Origin: Aureibacter tunicatorum
Lineage (GTDB): Bacteria; Bacteroidota; Bacteroidia; Cytophagales; Cyclobacteriaceae
Direction: 5' to 3'
Length of the DNA stretch: 64,000 nucleotides
Assembly: GCF_036492635.1 (NCBI RefSeq)
Contig: NZ_AP025305.1
Location: forward strand, 3,472,001-3,536,000
A program made the translations under genes and the position numbers. Of this stretch, positions 8,776 to 18,626 are shown piece by piece. How positions within the stretch are numbered: position 1 is the first letter of the stretch; each line of letters starts with the position of its first letter. The notes below the pieces were generated by a model. The model made no database searches. It saw nothing but the letters and a program-made list of their open reading frames with translations, and was not told the origin of the DNA.

Positions 8776-8800
8776 CCTTGTTCAATCACAAGGCTTTATC
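8774..8800. terminator. Bidirectional terminator between regulator and caspase genes
   Basis: AGCCTTG at 8774-8780 pairs with CAAGGCT at 8789-8795; A-tract on one side and TTTATC on the other serve both directions. The left arm overlaps the stop codon of the regulator. Confidence 0.65.
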
Positions 8801-8807
8801 TCATTTG

Positions 8808-11549
8808 TCAATAAATCACTAATGAACGTTGCAGATCTGTCCCAAAAAGCTTTGGAACTTGATCCACACCATGCAGCCTTCTTGCATAATAAGGAACACC
8901 GTTTGTCTCATCCGAAACATACTTGTACAACTCTTCCACCGTTAAAATTCCATTCTTATCCGCATCCGCATTAGCGCTATGAATGCCTTTCAAAAAGAAA
9001 TAAGTGAAAAGACCATGTCTCTGGGCATTATACCATGAAGACACCTGATCATCCGAAGAGGAAGCGAACACCACACCATTATTAATCACGTGGCTGGTAT
9101 TGGATTTTATTGTAATCGGCGAAATATCTTTGAAAACATTGGCACCCGAAAAGCAAGCATCCATAACAACAGTTACATCTTTGGCTGGCAATTGTGATAC
9201 ATTTTTGTAAAAAACATCAAGAGGATATCCCGTAATTTCCAAATATTGAGGATCTGCTTCCGTGGGAACAAAATAACCTTTGTGGTCTTTCAATCCCGGC
9301 GCACCATGCCCTGAATAATAAATAAATACTTCAGACTCTCCTTTCTTGATCGCATTGTACAGCTTGCCTTTTTCATTTATAAATGTCCCGAAATACAGTT
9401 CAAAATCGCTTTTCTTGGCATCATTCAACAAAAAGATATTTCCCTCTCTATAACCTAAAACATCCACAAGGTATTTTTTCATGGTTTTAGCATCATTTTG
9501 AGCGTATTTCACATCGCTGCATTTTTGATACTTTTTATTTCCAATGACAACAGCTATGGCATTTGGATTTTGCATGGTTGAAACGGGCAAGTTCAAATCC
9601 ACGCTAATATCTGAATCCGACAATGATTTCGCTTTCGATTTATGGCTCTCATACATAGAAGGCAAATCCGAGCTTACTTTGAATGCCAATGGCTCAAAGT
9701 CATAGCTAATCGTCTCAGCATTATATGTCAAAGCATCATTAATATCATAGGTATAAGCGCCTACCATAGTAGTGTCTTTATCGCTGTAATCATATGCTTT
9801 GACATTTGCATAAGTTAAAATGAAATCATCTCCGTTTAATGTGTATTGAGGTGATTCGAACTTCTTTTCATTGCTTAGTTCAAAGGCTTCCGCTTCAGCT
9901 ATTGGCACTGATAAATACATTGGATAAGGCAAGCCCTTTTCAAAGGAAATCTTAAAAACCTCATTTTCCGTATCATATTCATACTTGGCCTTTCCCGCTA
10001 AAGCGTGTTCCAAATGTCTTGATCCATATAATTGAGTCAATGAATCAGACAAACTCTCGATCAAATCATTTCGCGTATCTTCATTAACTCTATCTTTATA
10101 CGACTGAAGGTTTTCATATTTCCCTTTTTTCTGCCATTTCGCTAACTCGGAAACAATTTGATGCCTGATCTTAGCTTCATTGGCTTGAAGCAACATCATA
10201 TCATAAACATTGACTTGATCAGGTTGATCATCTTTCCAATACAGCTTGCTTTTGTCTTCGCTCAACACTGCCAAACTGCTTTTCAAGTGTGCGGATTGGG
10301 CATTATTCAGTTCAGCTTTTCTAGTTCCTCCCTGTTCCAAATCAATACTCAACACTTCTCCTGTATCCATTCGTTGAAGCAAAACCAACTCTTCATCCAC
10401 TGTAAAACCTAAAAACCTGTAATCTCTTGTCTCTCCATCCTGCAGATTAATCTGGCGCATATTCTTGATATTCACCAACTGTCTCAGCTTTTGTTGATTA
10501 TCAACATAGACCACATACTTTCCTTCTTCACTGAACTTAGGTTGCCCTATAAACTCCTTTCCAAAAGGATACGCTTTCATTCCTCCTGATAAACTAAGCA
10601 CCCAACCCTTGTCTTCGGCGTTGGCCAATACTGACCTGCCATCCTGGCTAAATATCAAATTTTCAAACTTTGATGACTTCGTGAAATCATCCGCTTCAAT
10701 AGCATTTAAATTGAGTACTCTCAAATGTGTTTTGCTTCCTTTAGCAGGAACGGTAAAAGCAACATGAGTGCCAGAAGGCGAAATCACTAAAGGGTTATCT
10801 TTCCAGATATGTGTCAAATCTCCATATTCCCCATACGTCCAGTCAATATGGTAACGATCATAATTCTCTAATTCACCTGTTTCTATTTGATATTTTGCCC
10901 ACTTTACATTCGCCTTTGGGCTAGAATTCTTATCCTTCGAATATTTTTGAGAACTTTTCCAAAATCCAGATTCCACCAATAGAACTTGATTACCCTCCAA
11001 AACTTCATAAGCTCTGTCTGACAATCTGTAATTGCTTTTTTCAAAAGCGTGCATTTCTTCATAAGAATTTTTGATTTTTTTAAGCACCTCTCCTGTTCCT
11101 GTCTTTCCAATCACTACAGAGCCGTCCCTAACATTATCACCTTCCAATCCAACGAAATATCTAGAATCTGAAGTAAATTCAAGATTTGTCAAACTGCCAA
11201 GCGGCTTGGTTTGCTTTTTTTCTATATCTATAAGAAATGCTTCGCAACTTTCGCTATATCCAGTAAGTATATAGTTTTCATCCCTGCTAAAAATCAACTT
11301 GCTATTGACCATTGACTCATTGCATTGTTTTGGCATTGGAATTTCCACCATATCGCCTTCATCCAAGCTTTCAACAACCAACATCAATCCGCTGTCGCTT
11401 CGCTGGTCAATGAAGGCTACTTTATCACCTGAGTATGAAACACAAAGCGGAACATTGCCATCCCAAAGGCTTGAAATAGACTTGACAGAATTAGAATACC
11501 CTGTCAAAGCTAGAAATACGCTAAAAATGGATAAATATATCTTTCTCAT
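8808..11549 (-). CDS. Exported beta-propeller / caspase (C14) protein with EF-hand-like loop
   Basis: A 913-residue protein with a signal peptide (about 1-20). Residues 30-460 are WD40-like repeats (for example IFSRDENYILTGY, LEFTSDSRYFVGL, VISPSGTHVAFTV), a linker of helices and strands follows, and residues 665-913 form a caspase-fold peptidase opening with PNAIAVVIGNKKY. The catalytic dyad is visible: His748 in YYSGHGAPG and Cys799 in VMDACFSG. Residues 862-873 (DADKNGILTVEE) form a near-perfect EF-hand calcium loop, suggesting calcium-dependent activity as in metacaspases. The export signal places it in the periplasm or outside, so a surface or stress function is more likely than classical cell death. 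Substrates are unknown. Confidence 0.82.
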   Translation of the reverse strand: MRKIYLSIFSVFLALTGYSNSVKSISSLWDGNVPLCVSYSGDKVAFIDQRSDSGLMLVVESLDEGDMVEIPMPKQCNESMVNSKLIFSRDENYILTGYSESCEAFLIDIEKKQTKPLGSLTNLEFTSDSRYFVGLEGDNVRDGSVVIGKTGTGEVLKKIKNSYEEMHAFEKSNYRLSDRAYEVLEGNQVLLVESGFWKSSQKYSKDKNSSPKANVKWAKYQIETGELENYDRYHIDWTYGEYGDLTHIWKDNPLVISPSGTHVAFTVPAKGSKTHLRVLNLNAIEADDFTKSSKFENLIFSQDGRSVLANAEDKGWVLSLSGGMKAYPFGKEFIGQPKFSEEGKYVVYVDNQQKLRQLVNIKNMRQINLQDGETRDYRFLGFTVDEELVLLQRMDTGEVLSIDLEQGGTRKAELNNAQSAHLKSSLAVLSEDKSKLYWKDDQPDQVNVYDMMLLQANEAKIRHQIVSELAKWQKKGKYENLQSYKDRVNEDTRNDLIESLSDSLTQLYGSRHLEHALAGKAKYEYDTENEVFKISFEKGLPYPMYLSVPIAEAEAFELSNEKKFESPQYTLNGDDFILTYANVKAYDYSDKDTTMVGAYTYDINDALTYNAETISYDFEPLAFKVSSDLPSMYESHKSKAKSLSDSDISVDLNLPVSTMQNPNAIAVVIGNKKYQKCSDVKYAQNDAKTMKKYLVDVLGYREGNIFLLNDAKKSDFELYFGTFINEKGKLYNAIKKGESEVFIYYSGHGAPGLKDHKGYFVPTEADPQYLEITGYPLDVFYKNVSQLPAKDVTVVMDACFSGANVFKDISPITIKSNTSHVINNGVVFASSSDDQVSSWYNAQRHGLFTYFFLKGIHSANADADKNGILTVEELYKYVSDETNGVPYYARRLHGVDQVPKLFGTDLQRSLVIY

Positions 11550-12154
11550 AAGAACTTAAATAGATTCATCAAACGATTTTATCAACATTGGAAGCATATA
11601 TTTAGTTTGCACACTTGCTGAGCAAACAAAGCTCCGTCAATTTGATTCATTCACCATCTTGCCACAGCCCTACTTTTAAAAATACTATGCTTTAATTTAC
11701 TGAAAGAGAGATACTTTTGTTGCAGTATTAACCATCTCCTTTTCTTCAAAAAAATAAAAGCCAGACTTGACGTCTGGCTTTCTATGAAAATTTGTCAAGA
11801 TTCAAGCTCATCATTATCCCCCTAAAACAAATGAATGAGTTTTAACAAATCCGTTTTCAATATAAATATTTTAAAATTAATATTATATTTTTATCTGAAA
11901 AAATTTACCTCTTTTTTTAAATTCTCTAATTCAGGTTTAAAAAAACTCATTTTCAAGCCTTTATTTAAAAAAACACCTTGATAAGGGTGATTCATAATAT
12001 CAAAAATTGCAAATATTAAACTTCACAAAATTCTCGTTATGAGCGTCTAAAAAACAATCTTTATATAATTATTTACGGCAATAATTGATTAAATTGCTTA
12101 TTAAACTAGCTGAATTAAATTAAGAAAAAATAAACGACAACTAAATTATTCGCA
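11550..12154. other. Intergenic region with minus-strand terminator lacking a gene
   Basis: The 605-base gap between two divergent genes must hold the promoters of the caspase gene (minus) and the peptide transporter (plus). It is very AT-rich. The only clear structure is a hairpin at 11757-11781 oriented as a minus-strand terminator, with no open reading frame to its right on that strand. No recognisable RNA family. Confidence 0.45.
11742..11781 (-). terminator. Orphan intrinsic terminator, possible end of a small RNA
   Basis: AAAGCCAGA and TCTGGCTTT form a perfect 9-bp stem with a 7-base loop; on the minus strand it is followed by TTTTATTTTTTT, a textbook terminator tail. No minus-strand gene ends here, so a transcript starting between about 11800 and 12150 would be non-coding. 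Confidence 0.55.
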
Positions 12155-13642
12155 ATGAGTAAATTTGTAGAAAGCGTAAAGTCCTATCCAGGAACATTTT
12201 GGACGGCAAACACCATGGAACTTTTCGAGAGATGGGCATGGTACGGACTTTTTTCTGTCATGGCTGTATACCTGACAGGGTCAACAGACGAAGGAGCATT
12301 AGGCTTCTCCCATGAAGAAAAAGGATTTGTAATGGGGGGAATCACCTTCATCTTATACTTATTGCCACTTGTTTCCGGGCCACTTTCCGATAAATTTGGA
12401 TACAAAAAAACACTAATAGTTTCGTACCTTATAATGGGAGCTTCTTATCTGGCTCTAGGACAGTTTGCAACCGTTAACAGCTTTTTTGTTGGTTTCTTGT
12501 TTGTCGCTTTCGGAGCTGCTTTATTCAAACCTGTAATCTCAGCTACCGTTGCTAGAACTACCTCTGAGGAAACTAGATCTATTGGCTTTGGACTTTTCTA
12601 TATGACAGTGAATATAGGTGGTTTTATCGGACCATTAGTAGCATCAAAACTTAGAGAGATAAGCTGGGATTATGTATTTTACATGTCAGCCGCGGCAATG
12701 GTTGTCAACCTTTTGTTGATTGTCTTCTTCTACAAAGAACCTGAGAGAGAGAAAAACAACGAACCTTTACTGAATAGCATTGGCAAAGCTTTTTACAACA
12801 TTGTGCTAGCTCTTAAAGATCTTAAGCTATTATTCCTTTTGATCATTATCACAGGGTTCTGGACTATGTTCAACCAGATTTTCTATACATTGCCTAACTT
12901 TATCGAGCAATGGGTAAACACATCTGAACTATACAACTTCCTTAAAGAAAATGCAGCTCCTCTAGCCACTATCTTCGGTACAGAAGACGGCACAGTCAAC
13001 CCTGAGACTATGGGATCGGTAAACTTTGGATCTATTGTAATATTCCAGTTGCTTGTTTCTACGTTTGTAATGCGATTCAAGCCGCTTTACGCTATGATGG
13101 GTGGTATCTTAGTTTGCGCATTGGGTGTTGGAATTGCATTTTACACTAGCAACCCATTCTTTGTTCTTTTAGGAATTCTTATCTTCTCGTTTGGAGAAAT
13201 GGGAAGTTCTCCAAAATTCACAGAATATATCGGTTCAATGGCTCCTCCAGAAAAAACCGCATTATATATGGGAACTTCATACTTGCCTAATGCAGTAGGA
13301 AACCTTATCACAGGTTGGTTGTCTGGATCTTACTATCAAGAAAACTCTGACAAAATTGAGCTATTGAAAAAAGAAATGAGCTCAAAAAACATTACAATGC
13401 CTGAAATCAATGATGACTTTTCATCAAACGAATATTTCAACTTGGCTGCGGAAAAACTGCAAATGACCAATGAGCAGTTAACTCAATACCTTTGGAATAC
13501 ATATGACCCTGCAAAAATCTGGCTTACATTCGCAGCTATAGGTGTTGCGACAGTAATCCTTCTTTTTGGATATGACATTCTTATGAAAAAGCTTGGTTTG
13601 GTTAAAGCTGAAACTAAAAAAGAAACAGCTGAGGTTGCTTAA
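12155..13642 (+). CDS. POT/PTR family proton-coupled peptide transporter
   Basis: A 495-residue inner-membrane MFS carrier with about 12-14 hydrophobic helices. Helix 1 contains the POT signature ExxER in the form MELFERWAWYGLFSVMAVYL (Glu22, Glu25, Arg26), which couples proton flow to uptake of di- and tripeptides. Further POT-like features are GPLSDKFGYKKT in the helix 2-3 loop and FGLFYMTVNIGGFIGPLVAS in helix 4-5. It would bring in short peptides, which fits an organism that degrades glycoproteins nearby, though it is not part of that locus. It ends at a terminator shared with the convergent MFS gene. Confidence 0.85.
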   Translation: MSKFVESVKSYPGTFWTANTMELFERWAWYGLFSVMAVYLTGSTDEGALGFSHEEKGFVMGGITFILYLLPLVSGPLSDKFGYKKTLIVSYLIMGASYLALGQFATVNSFFVGFLFVAFGAALFKPVISATVARTTSEETRSIGFGLFYMTVNIGGFIGPLVASKLREISWDYVFYMSAAAMVVNLLLIVFFYKEPEREKNNEPLLNSIGKAFYNIVLALKDLKLLFLLIIITGFWTMFNQIFYTLPNFIEQWVNTSELYNFLKENAAPLATIFGTEDGTVNPETMGSVNFGSIVIFQLLVSTFVMRFKPLYAMMGGILVCALGVGIAFYTSNPFFVLLGILIFSFGEMGSSPKFTEYIGSMAPPEKTALYMGTSYLPNAVGNLITGWLSGSYYQENSDKIELLKKEMSSKNITMPEINDDFSSNEYFNLAAEKLQMTNEQLTQYLWNTYDPAKIWLTFAAIGVATVILLFGYDILMKKLGLVKAETKKETAEVA

Positions 13643-13669
13643 TAACAACTTCACAAGTAATAAGACAAC

Positions 13670-13700
13670 AAGTCCTGTCATAAATTGGCAGGACTTTTTT
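13670..13700. terminator. Intrinsic terminator between convergent MFS genes
   Basis: AGTCCTG at 13671-13677 pairs with CAGGACT at 13689-13695 and is followed by TTTTTTAT in the plus direction. Confidence 0.7.
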
Positions 13701-14991
13701 ATGCTCTTACGCCAAGCTGGCTGGATTTGAACTTTTTAAACGCATATGCACCCATTACATTCATCAGGACAAAAATACCCAATACCAAGTAAGCCAACCT
13801 GTAATCTCCAGCAAACAAATCAGTGGCAAAAATCCAAAATAGCAATACCTTAAAAAACACAGCCTGATTTCTAAAAATACTATGAACTCTTCCTAAATTT
13901 TTTTTAGGTATGGACGATATAATGACTTGATCTTTGGCTACCATTACGTAAACAAATTGAAAGCCCAGCATAAACGTCATAAAGAACAGGTAAAACTCGC
14001 CTATGTCAAATGAAAACAACATTAATCCTAGCGTTATGGTAATCACCATTACAAAAGCAACTTTCCGCAATATGAATTTTCTAAAAAATAAAAGAAGAAC
14101 AAGCATGCATATTTCCCCTAATGAGATCAAGCTCCAAGAGTATTCATACAATACAATGGATTCTGGGAAATACTCCTTTAAATATCTAGGATAAAGACTG
14201 CTCAAGTGAACGCTATACAATATGATAGCAAATTCGGCGAGATAAATATAAATCATCGTATTCGGGTCGCTATCAAATGATTCTTTGATGACTTTTACAT
14301 ACTTTCCAAATGTAGCATGTTCCTTTGATCTCTTTTTGTTTTCAATATGACTATTATCAATGTGCATAAAAGCAGACAAAAAATACATCAATATATAAAT
14401 TGCGCTTATTCCCACTAAAATAAAAGGGATAAAAGTTCTGCCATCAAGTGGCTCTAGGTATTCAGACTTATGGATCTTATAACCTAAAAAATCATACACT
14501 TTTTCGCCTGATAAAAATATAGCCAAAGCCATACCGCAGACAATGCTAGCAACCTCGGAAAACAACTGATTCAATGTATTCACAAGATTATATTCATCTT
14601 GTTTATAATGGTCTTGAATATAAGTGTAATTAACAGAGTAAAAAAAGCCTCCATTGCACAGCAAAACAAGCTTCCCTATCACCAGCAAATAAGAACTAAC
14701 AACATTATCCTTCAAATAAAAAAAATACAAGCCTCCCAAAGCTAAATTTATAAACCCTGAAATTAAAAAACTGACTTTGTAAAGTTTCCTCTTATTGAAA
14801 CGGTCGATCGCAATGCCTACCATGTAATTAACCGCCAATGATAAAATCATGATAAAGCTTAAAGCCAAGTTGTAAAACTCGGCCCTGTTCAGATATCTTG
14901 AAAAAATAATTGGGATGGATTCGGCTATGAGCGAATAGCATAAGCCATATAAAAAATATTGCAGGCATATGAAAAAACGAATATTCCTCAT
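13699..14991 (-). CDS. Major facilitator superfamily transporter, substrate unknown
   Basis: A 430-residue protein with about 12 hydrophobic helices and the MFS loop 2-3 pattern GIAIDRFNKRKLYK after helix 2. A long hydrophilic loop (DNSHIENKKRSKEHATFGKY) in the middle separates the two six-helix bundles. It ends in a basic tail (FKKFKSSQLGVRA). No motif identifies the substrate. It is convergent with the peptide transporter and lies between it and the GH38 gene, so a role in sugar or peptide movement is possible but unproven. Confidence 0.65.
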   Translation of the reverse strand: MRNIRFFICLQYFLYGLCYSLIAESIPIIFSRYLNRAEFYNLALSFIMILSLAVNYMVGIAIDRFNKRKLYKVSFLISGFINLALGGLYFFYLKDNVVSSYLLVIGKLVLLCNGGFFYSVNYTYIQDHYKQDEYNLVNTLNQLFSEVASIVCGMALAIFLSGEKVYDFLGYKIHKSEYLEPLDGRTFIPFILVGISAIYILMYFLSAFMHIDNSHIENKKRSKEHATFGKYVKVIKESFDSDPNTMIYIYLAEFAIILYSVHLSSLYPRYLKEYFPESIVLYEYSWSLISLGEICMLVLLLFFRKFILRKVAFVMVITITLGLMLFSFDIGEFYLFFMTFMLGFQFVYVMVAKDQVIISSIPKKNLGRVHSIFRNQAVFFKVLLFWIFATDLFAGDYRLAYLVLGIFVLMNVMGAYAFKKFKSSQLGVRA

Positions 14992-15024
14992 AAAGTTTTT
15001 ACATTGCCTAAAGCAAATAATTTA

Positions 15025-15061
15025 CCAAGAAAAAGCCTCTGCTTAACTTAAACAGAGGCTT
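15025..15061 (-). terminator. Intrinsic terminator of the GH38 gene
   Basis: AAGCCTCTG (15033-15041) pairs with CAGAGGCTT (15053-15061); on the minus strand the stem is followed by TTTTCTTGG. Confidence 0.7.
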
Positions 15062-15067
15062 AAATTA

Positions 15068-18000
15068 TTATTTAACGATCACCACATGCTTTAGGCCTTT
15101 GCCTACTATTTGATCATCATTGCTGTATTTGCTTAACTTCTCTCCACTCAAATTTGAATAGTATATTTCTCCCTCCAAAGATTCTAAATTCAATTCAACA
15201 TCTTCTGAAGAAGCATTGTAAATTGAATAAACATTAATATCTCCAATTTGATGTATTGCTTCCAGTGTAATAGAATTGTTATTAACTTTCAAAGGAAATG
15301 CTTTCCATTCAAACGAAGCAGGCATAGATACAATAGGATGAGCGATTTCCTTAGCTCTTTTCTTTGCAACTACTGGATCAAACTCTCCATGAGACTCAAC
15401 GATAAATCTAAATTGATGAACGCCACTTTGAGAAGCTCTGTAATTTGTCTCCCAATAATTATTCATCAAATAAGGAATAAGAACCGGCTTGTCCACACTA
15501 TTCTCCAACCACCCATAAGCAATAGGATCCGAGGTAATTTCCCCTATTTCCAACAGCGGGTTGTCAGGCATAAACAACGTCACCCCATGCTCGTCATTTG
15601 AAATATCCGCATAATTCTCTGCCGTAAAATAATTTTTATTAGATGCCGGAATTTGCTCTTTATCCACTTCATACTCGCCAAATGGTTGCTCTATTCTTAC
15701 AGAGTAATTTTCGACATCAAAAGGGAACTGCACATGCACGCCTTCCGGACTCAATACATCTTCTTTATCCATGACATGAATAATTTCAATGTTTCTAGAA
15801 TCATTATAGAGTCTATACTGAACCTTATGAGAGTCTTGCCCCGGAGATTCCAAAGTCGCAGTGATTTCTTTCAATACTGGCCCATTCTCTGTAATCATCA
15901 AGCTTTCAAAAGAACTAAACTGCTGATTCTTCTTAGGCTCTCTACCATTTACATACGTGTATTTGTTTGCTTGATTTTCTATTGAAATCAATTCTTTCTC
16001 ATTCACTTTATCAAATATGCTGGAAATATTTCCTGTTTTGGCATCTATCTCCACCTTCAAATGCTGATTTTCCAACACATTTTCTTTTGAACCTCTGGTA
16101 AGCTTCGTTTTTGATTTTTTGAATTTCACACTATACTCCGAAAATCCATCCAGCTCTGGAAGGGATATTAGCAGATCTCCATTGCTTAATCTTTGAGTAG
16201 TCAAAGTATTGCCATCTTCGCCAATTACTTTATCTCCGGCCAAATTCATGCTCGCAGGCAATACTGCATGCCCTTTTCTTCCCCAGGCCAATGTATTGTA
16301 AAATTTCAACAACTTTACTTTGTCTTCATTAGAATTGGATGAATTCTCATTCCAAATCTTATGCAATTCATTCTGAGCTGTCAATGCATATCCTTGCTTC
16401 ACAGACCATTGATCAGCAACAAATTGATGGTCAGGCTCCGTGATGGAATTGTAAGCTCCCCAAGTATGCTCATTGTATCTCATGACATGCAACCAAGATT
16501 CTGTAAAATTGTCCGTATATAAATTCGCTTGGTCATGAAACAGTACCGCCGCTTGATACAAGCTATCCGAAACATGTCTCACCAATGTCGTTTCCCTTGA
16601 TGATGAAGCCGCGCCATCTTCCCAATATGGTGTAAAATCCCCTTTGTAAACCGGCAATTCTTCACCATACTTTTGTTCAAACTGTTCGAAAGCTTCTGTC
16701 ATAGTGCTCATCACGATCTTAGGCGATGAATATTTTTCATTCCAATTAGCAATCGCATCAGACAATGTTGGATCCACAGGCCCATTATCCGAACCTATAT
16801 TATACCTTAATGTCACAATATCATAAGGATAAGGCCTTTTCTCAAGCTCCAAAATGTAATCAAAAACAGTAGATTCGGTCAAGCTAACTTTCAATTCCTT
16901 AAATCCCAAACCTGTATGAAAGTAGCTATAGCCCTTTTCATGCAACCAACAAAGAACTCTCTCCTCACCCGAGGCTGACTCCCAATAAAATGGCCTATCC
17001 CCATGCTTGACAATTGAAGAACCAATACGATGAAAAACATTAGTACCCATAGAAAAATATTTGATTCCTGATTGCGCTAATGTGTTCACCATACTCCAAC
17101 TGTACCCCGGCACATCCGTAATCATAGCCGATTCTATCGGCACATCTGTAATATCAGTAATCTCGCGAGCAGTTTGTGTAAATCGCAACATTTCTCCACC
17201 TCTAGCCAAAGACGTCAATTGGTTAGCGTACAAACCTCCTACTTCTATTGAGCCTTCTTGTATGGCATTCATCAATCTGTCAATATCTTCCTGGGGCTTT
17301 TCTTTGATATAGCTTTCAAGCGCCCAAGTCACCTCAGTATTCCAAATGAATTTGCTCCCCTCTGGGTAATCCTTTGTTTTTTCTATTAAATCCAATGCGT
17401 CTTCAAGGTTTTCCCACTGAATATGCTTTACTTCCTCTTGAGTATGCGTATAGCCCACATCAACATGCGAATGATGCATTAGATACACAGTGTAAGGTCT
17501 AACGGGTTGCACTTCAAATTCTCCTTTGTGTAAATCCTGGTCCTTGGAACTGATTAAAAGAGGCAAGCTGTAAGCTTCTTTAGCCTTAGGCACAGGCACT
17601 CTTATTATGTTAGCTCCCAATTTTAAGGTAAATGGTGTTTTCTCCTTGCCCGTTTGAACAACTATCGGCAAGTCTTGATCATAATGCAAAACTCTAATTC
17701 TAAGCATTTGAGACTCTCCGCTTCCATCAACATCTGCCATAACCGCAGGCTCTTGGCTGATTTCAACATCGCCCTCTACCCCATATTTAAAAACCATAAA
17801 CCAACTATTGGACTGAGCATCCTCAGCTTCAATAGAGAACTTAATTTTTTCACCTTTAGGCAATTCGCTCACAGGCAATGTGATAAACATATACCCAAAC
17901 AAATCACTATATTGATCAATCATAGTTCCTTTAAACTCCAAACTGCTCCCTTGAGGGCCAGTTGCATTTATATCCTGCAAAATGCTTTCTTCCGGTGCTT

Positions 18001-18322
18001 TCATGGTAAAATACTTCTTACCATTCACTTTTAAATAGTAGTCATATTGTGCCCTATTAACATCCACACCAGCAATAACAATGAAAGTCGCCATGTCTTC
18101 CTTGTAGTCCAAAGGCAAAGCTTCTGCTTCCCATGTTATTTCATTATTGCCTTCATAATTTCTCGCTATCATAGCCTTATTAGCATCAGGCTGGGGAGAA
18201 TTATAAGGCATCAATTCGCCTTTGACATGGTTTGAATAACCTTTGAAATATTTCGCGCTTTGTTGCGCTTTTAAATGAAATACCGACAACACAGCCAGCA
18301 AAAGCAACATACATTTTTTCAT
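15068..18322 (-). CDS. GH38-family alpha-mannosidase, exported
   Basis: A 1084-residue protein with a type I signal peptide (about 1-19, ending HLKAQ). A beta-sandwich N-terminal extension of about 270 residues precedes the GH38 catalytic domain. Zinc ligands and nucleophile are recognisable: H286 and D288 in HHSHVDVGYTH and D403 in ITDVPGYSWSM; NTEVTWALESY and GGLYANQLTSLARGGE are further conserved blocks. The C-terminal half is the family's beta-rich domain (from about 700). GH38 enzymes cleave alpha-1,2/1,3/1,6-mannosides with retention; the large periplasmic form fits trimming of N-glycans supplied by the GH92 locus 25 kb away. It is divergent from a membrane-spanning regulator. Confidence 0.85.
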   Translation of the reverse strand: MKKCMLLLLAVLSVFHLKAQQSAKYFKGYSNHVKGELMPYNSPQPDANKAMIARNYEGNNEITWEAEALPLDYKEDMATFIVIAGVDVNRAQYDYYLKVNGKKYFTMKAPEESILQDINATGPQGSSLEFKGTMIDQYSDLFGYMFITLPVSELPKGEKIKFSIEAEDAQSNSWFMVFKYGVEGDVEISQEPAVMADVDGSGESQMLRIRVLHYDQDLPIVVQTGKEKTPFTLKLGANIIRVPVPKAKEAYSLPLLISSKDQDLHKGEFEVQPVRPYTVYLMHHSHVDVGYTHTQEEVKHIQWENLEDALDLIEKTKDYPEGSKFIWNTEVTWALESYIKEKPQEDIDRLMNAIQEGSIEVGGLYANQLTSLARGGEMLRFTQTAREITDITDVPIESAMITDVPGYSWSMVNTLAQSGIKYFSMGTNVFHRIGSSIVKHGDRPFYWESASGEERVLCWLHEKGYSYFHTGLGFKELKVSLTESTVFDYILELEKRPYPYDIVTLRYNIGSDNGPVDPTLSDAIANWNEKYSSPKIVMSTMTEAFEQFEQKYGEELPVYKGDFTPYWEDGAASSSRETTLVRHVSDSLYQAAVLFHDQANLYTDNFTESWLHVMRYNEHTWGAYNSITEPDHQFVADQWSVKQGYALTAQNELHKIWNENSSNSNEDKVKLLKFYNTLAWGRKGHAVLPASMNLAGDKVIGEDGNTLTTQRLSNGDLLISLPELDGFSEYSVKFKKSKTKLTRGSKENVLENQHLKVEIDAKTGNISSIFDKVNEKELISIENQANKYTYVNGREPKKNQQFSSFESLMITENGPVLKEITATLESPGQDSHKVQYRLYNDSRNIEIIHVMDKEDVLSPEGVHVQFPFDVENYSVRIEQPFGEYEVDKEQIPASNKNYFTAENYADISNDEHGVTLFMPDNPLLEIGEITSDPIAYGWLENSVDKPVLIPYLMNNYWETNYRASQSGVHQFRFIVESHGEFDPVVAKKRAKEIAHPIVSMPASFEWKAFPLKVNNNSITLEAIHQIGDINVYSIYNASSEDVELNLESLEGEIYYSNLSGEKLSKYSNDDQIVGKGLKHVVIVK

Positions 18323-18448
18323 AATAGCTTTATTTTAACTTAAAAAGCAGAGCTCAGCTGAAATAAATCTCTTTGTAATCCTAATAAACACTCAACGTTA
18401 AATCAGCCTGTATAATGCAAAAACATGCGTTTTATAGTAATTCAATGT

Positions 18449-18491
18449 GATCAAGTGCGTTATAAATCAAGAGTAATCGTCAGCTCTTGAT
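18449..18491. promoter_or_regulatory. Candidate operator between GH38 and the SARP-like regulator
   Basis: ATCAAGAG (18466-18473) and CTCTTGAT (18484-18491) form perfect inverted arms separated by 10 bases, and a third half-site GATCAAG lies at 18449-18455. The position in the only divergent promoter region of the GH38 gene and a DNA-binding protein makes an operator likely. The 304-base gap holds nothing else that I can recognise. Confidence 0.5.
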
Positions 18492-18626
18492 ACAATTCTA
18501 GCTATGTATGCATAAAAATTCTTCGAATTATTGATTACATGGGAATTACATGGCGAAAATTTTCAAATAAAAATGGCTTAAATGGCCTCATAATTAAAAA
18601 ATCGTTTCTAAAAGCAGACTTTTGAT

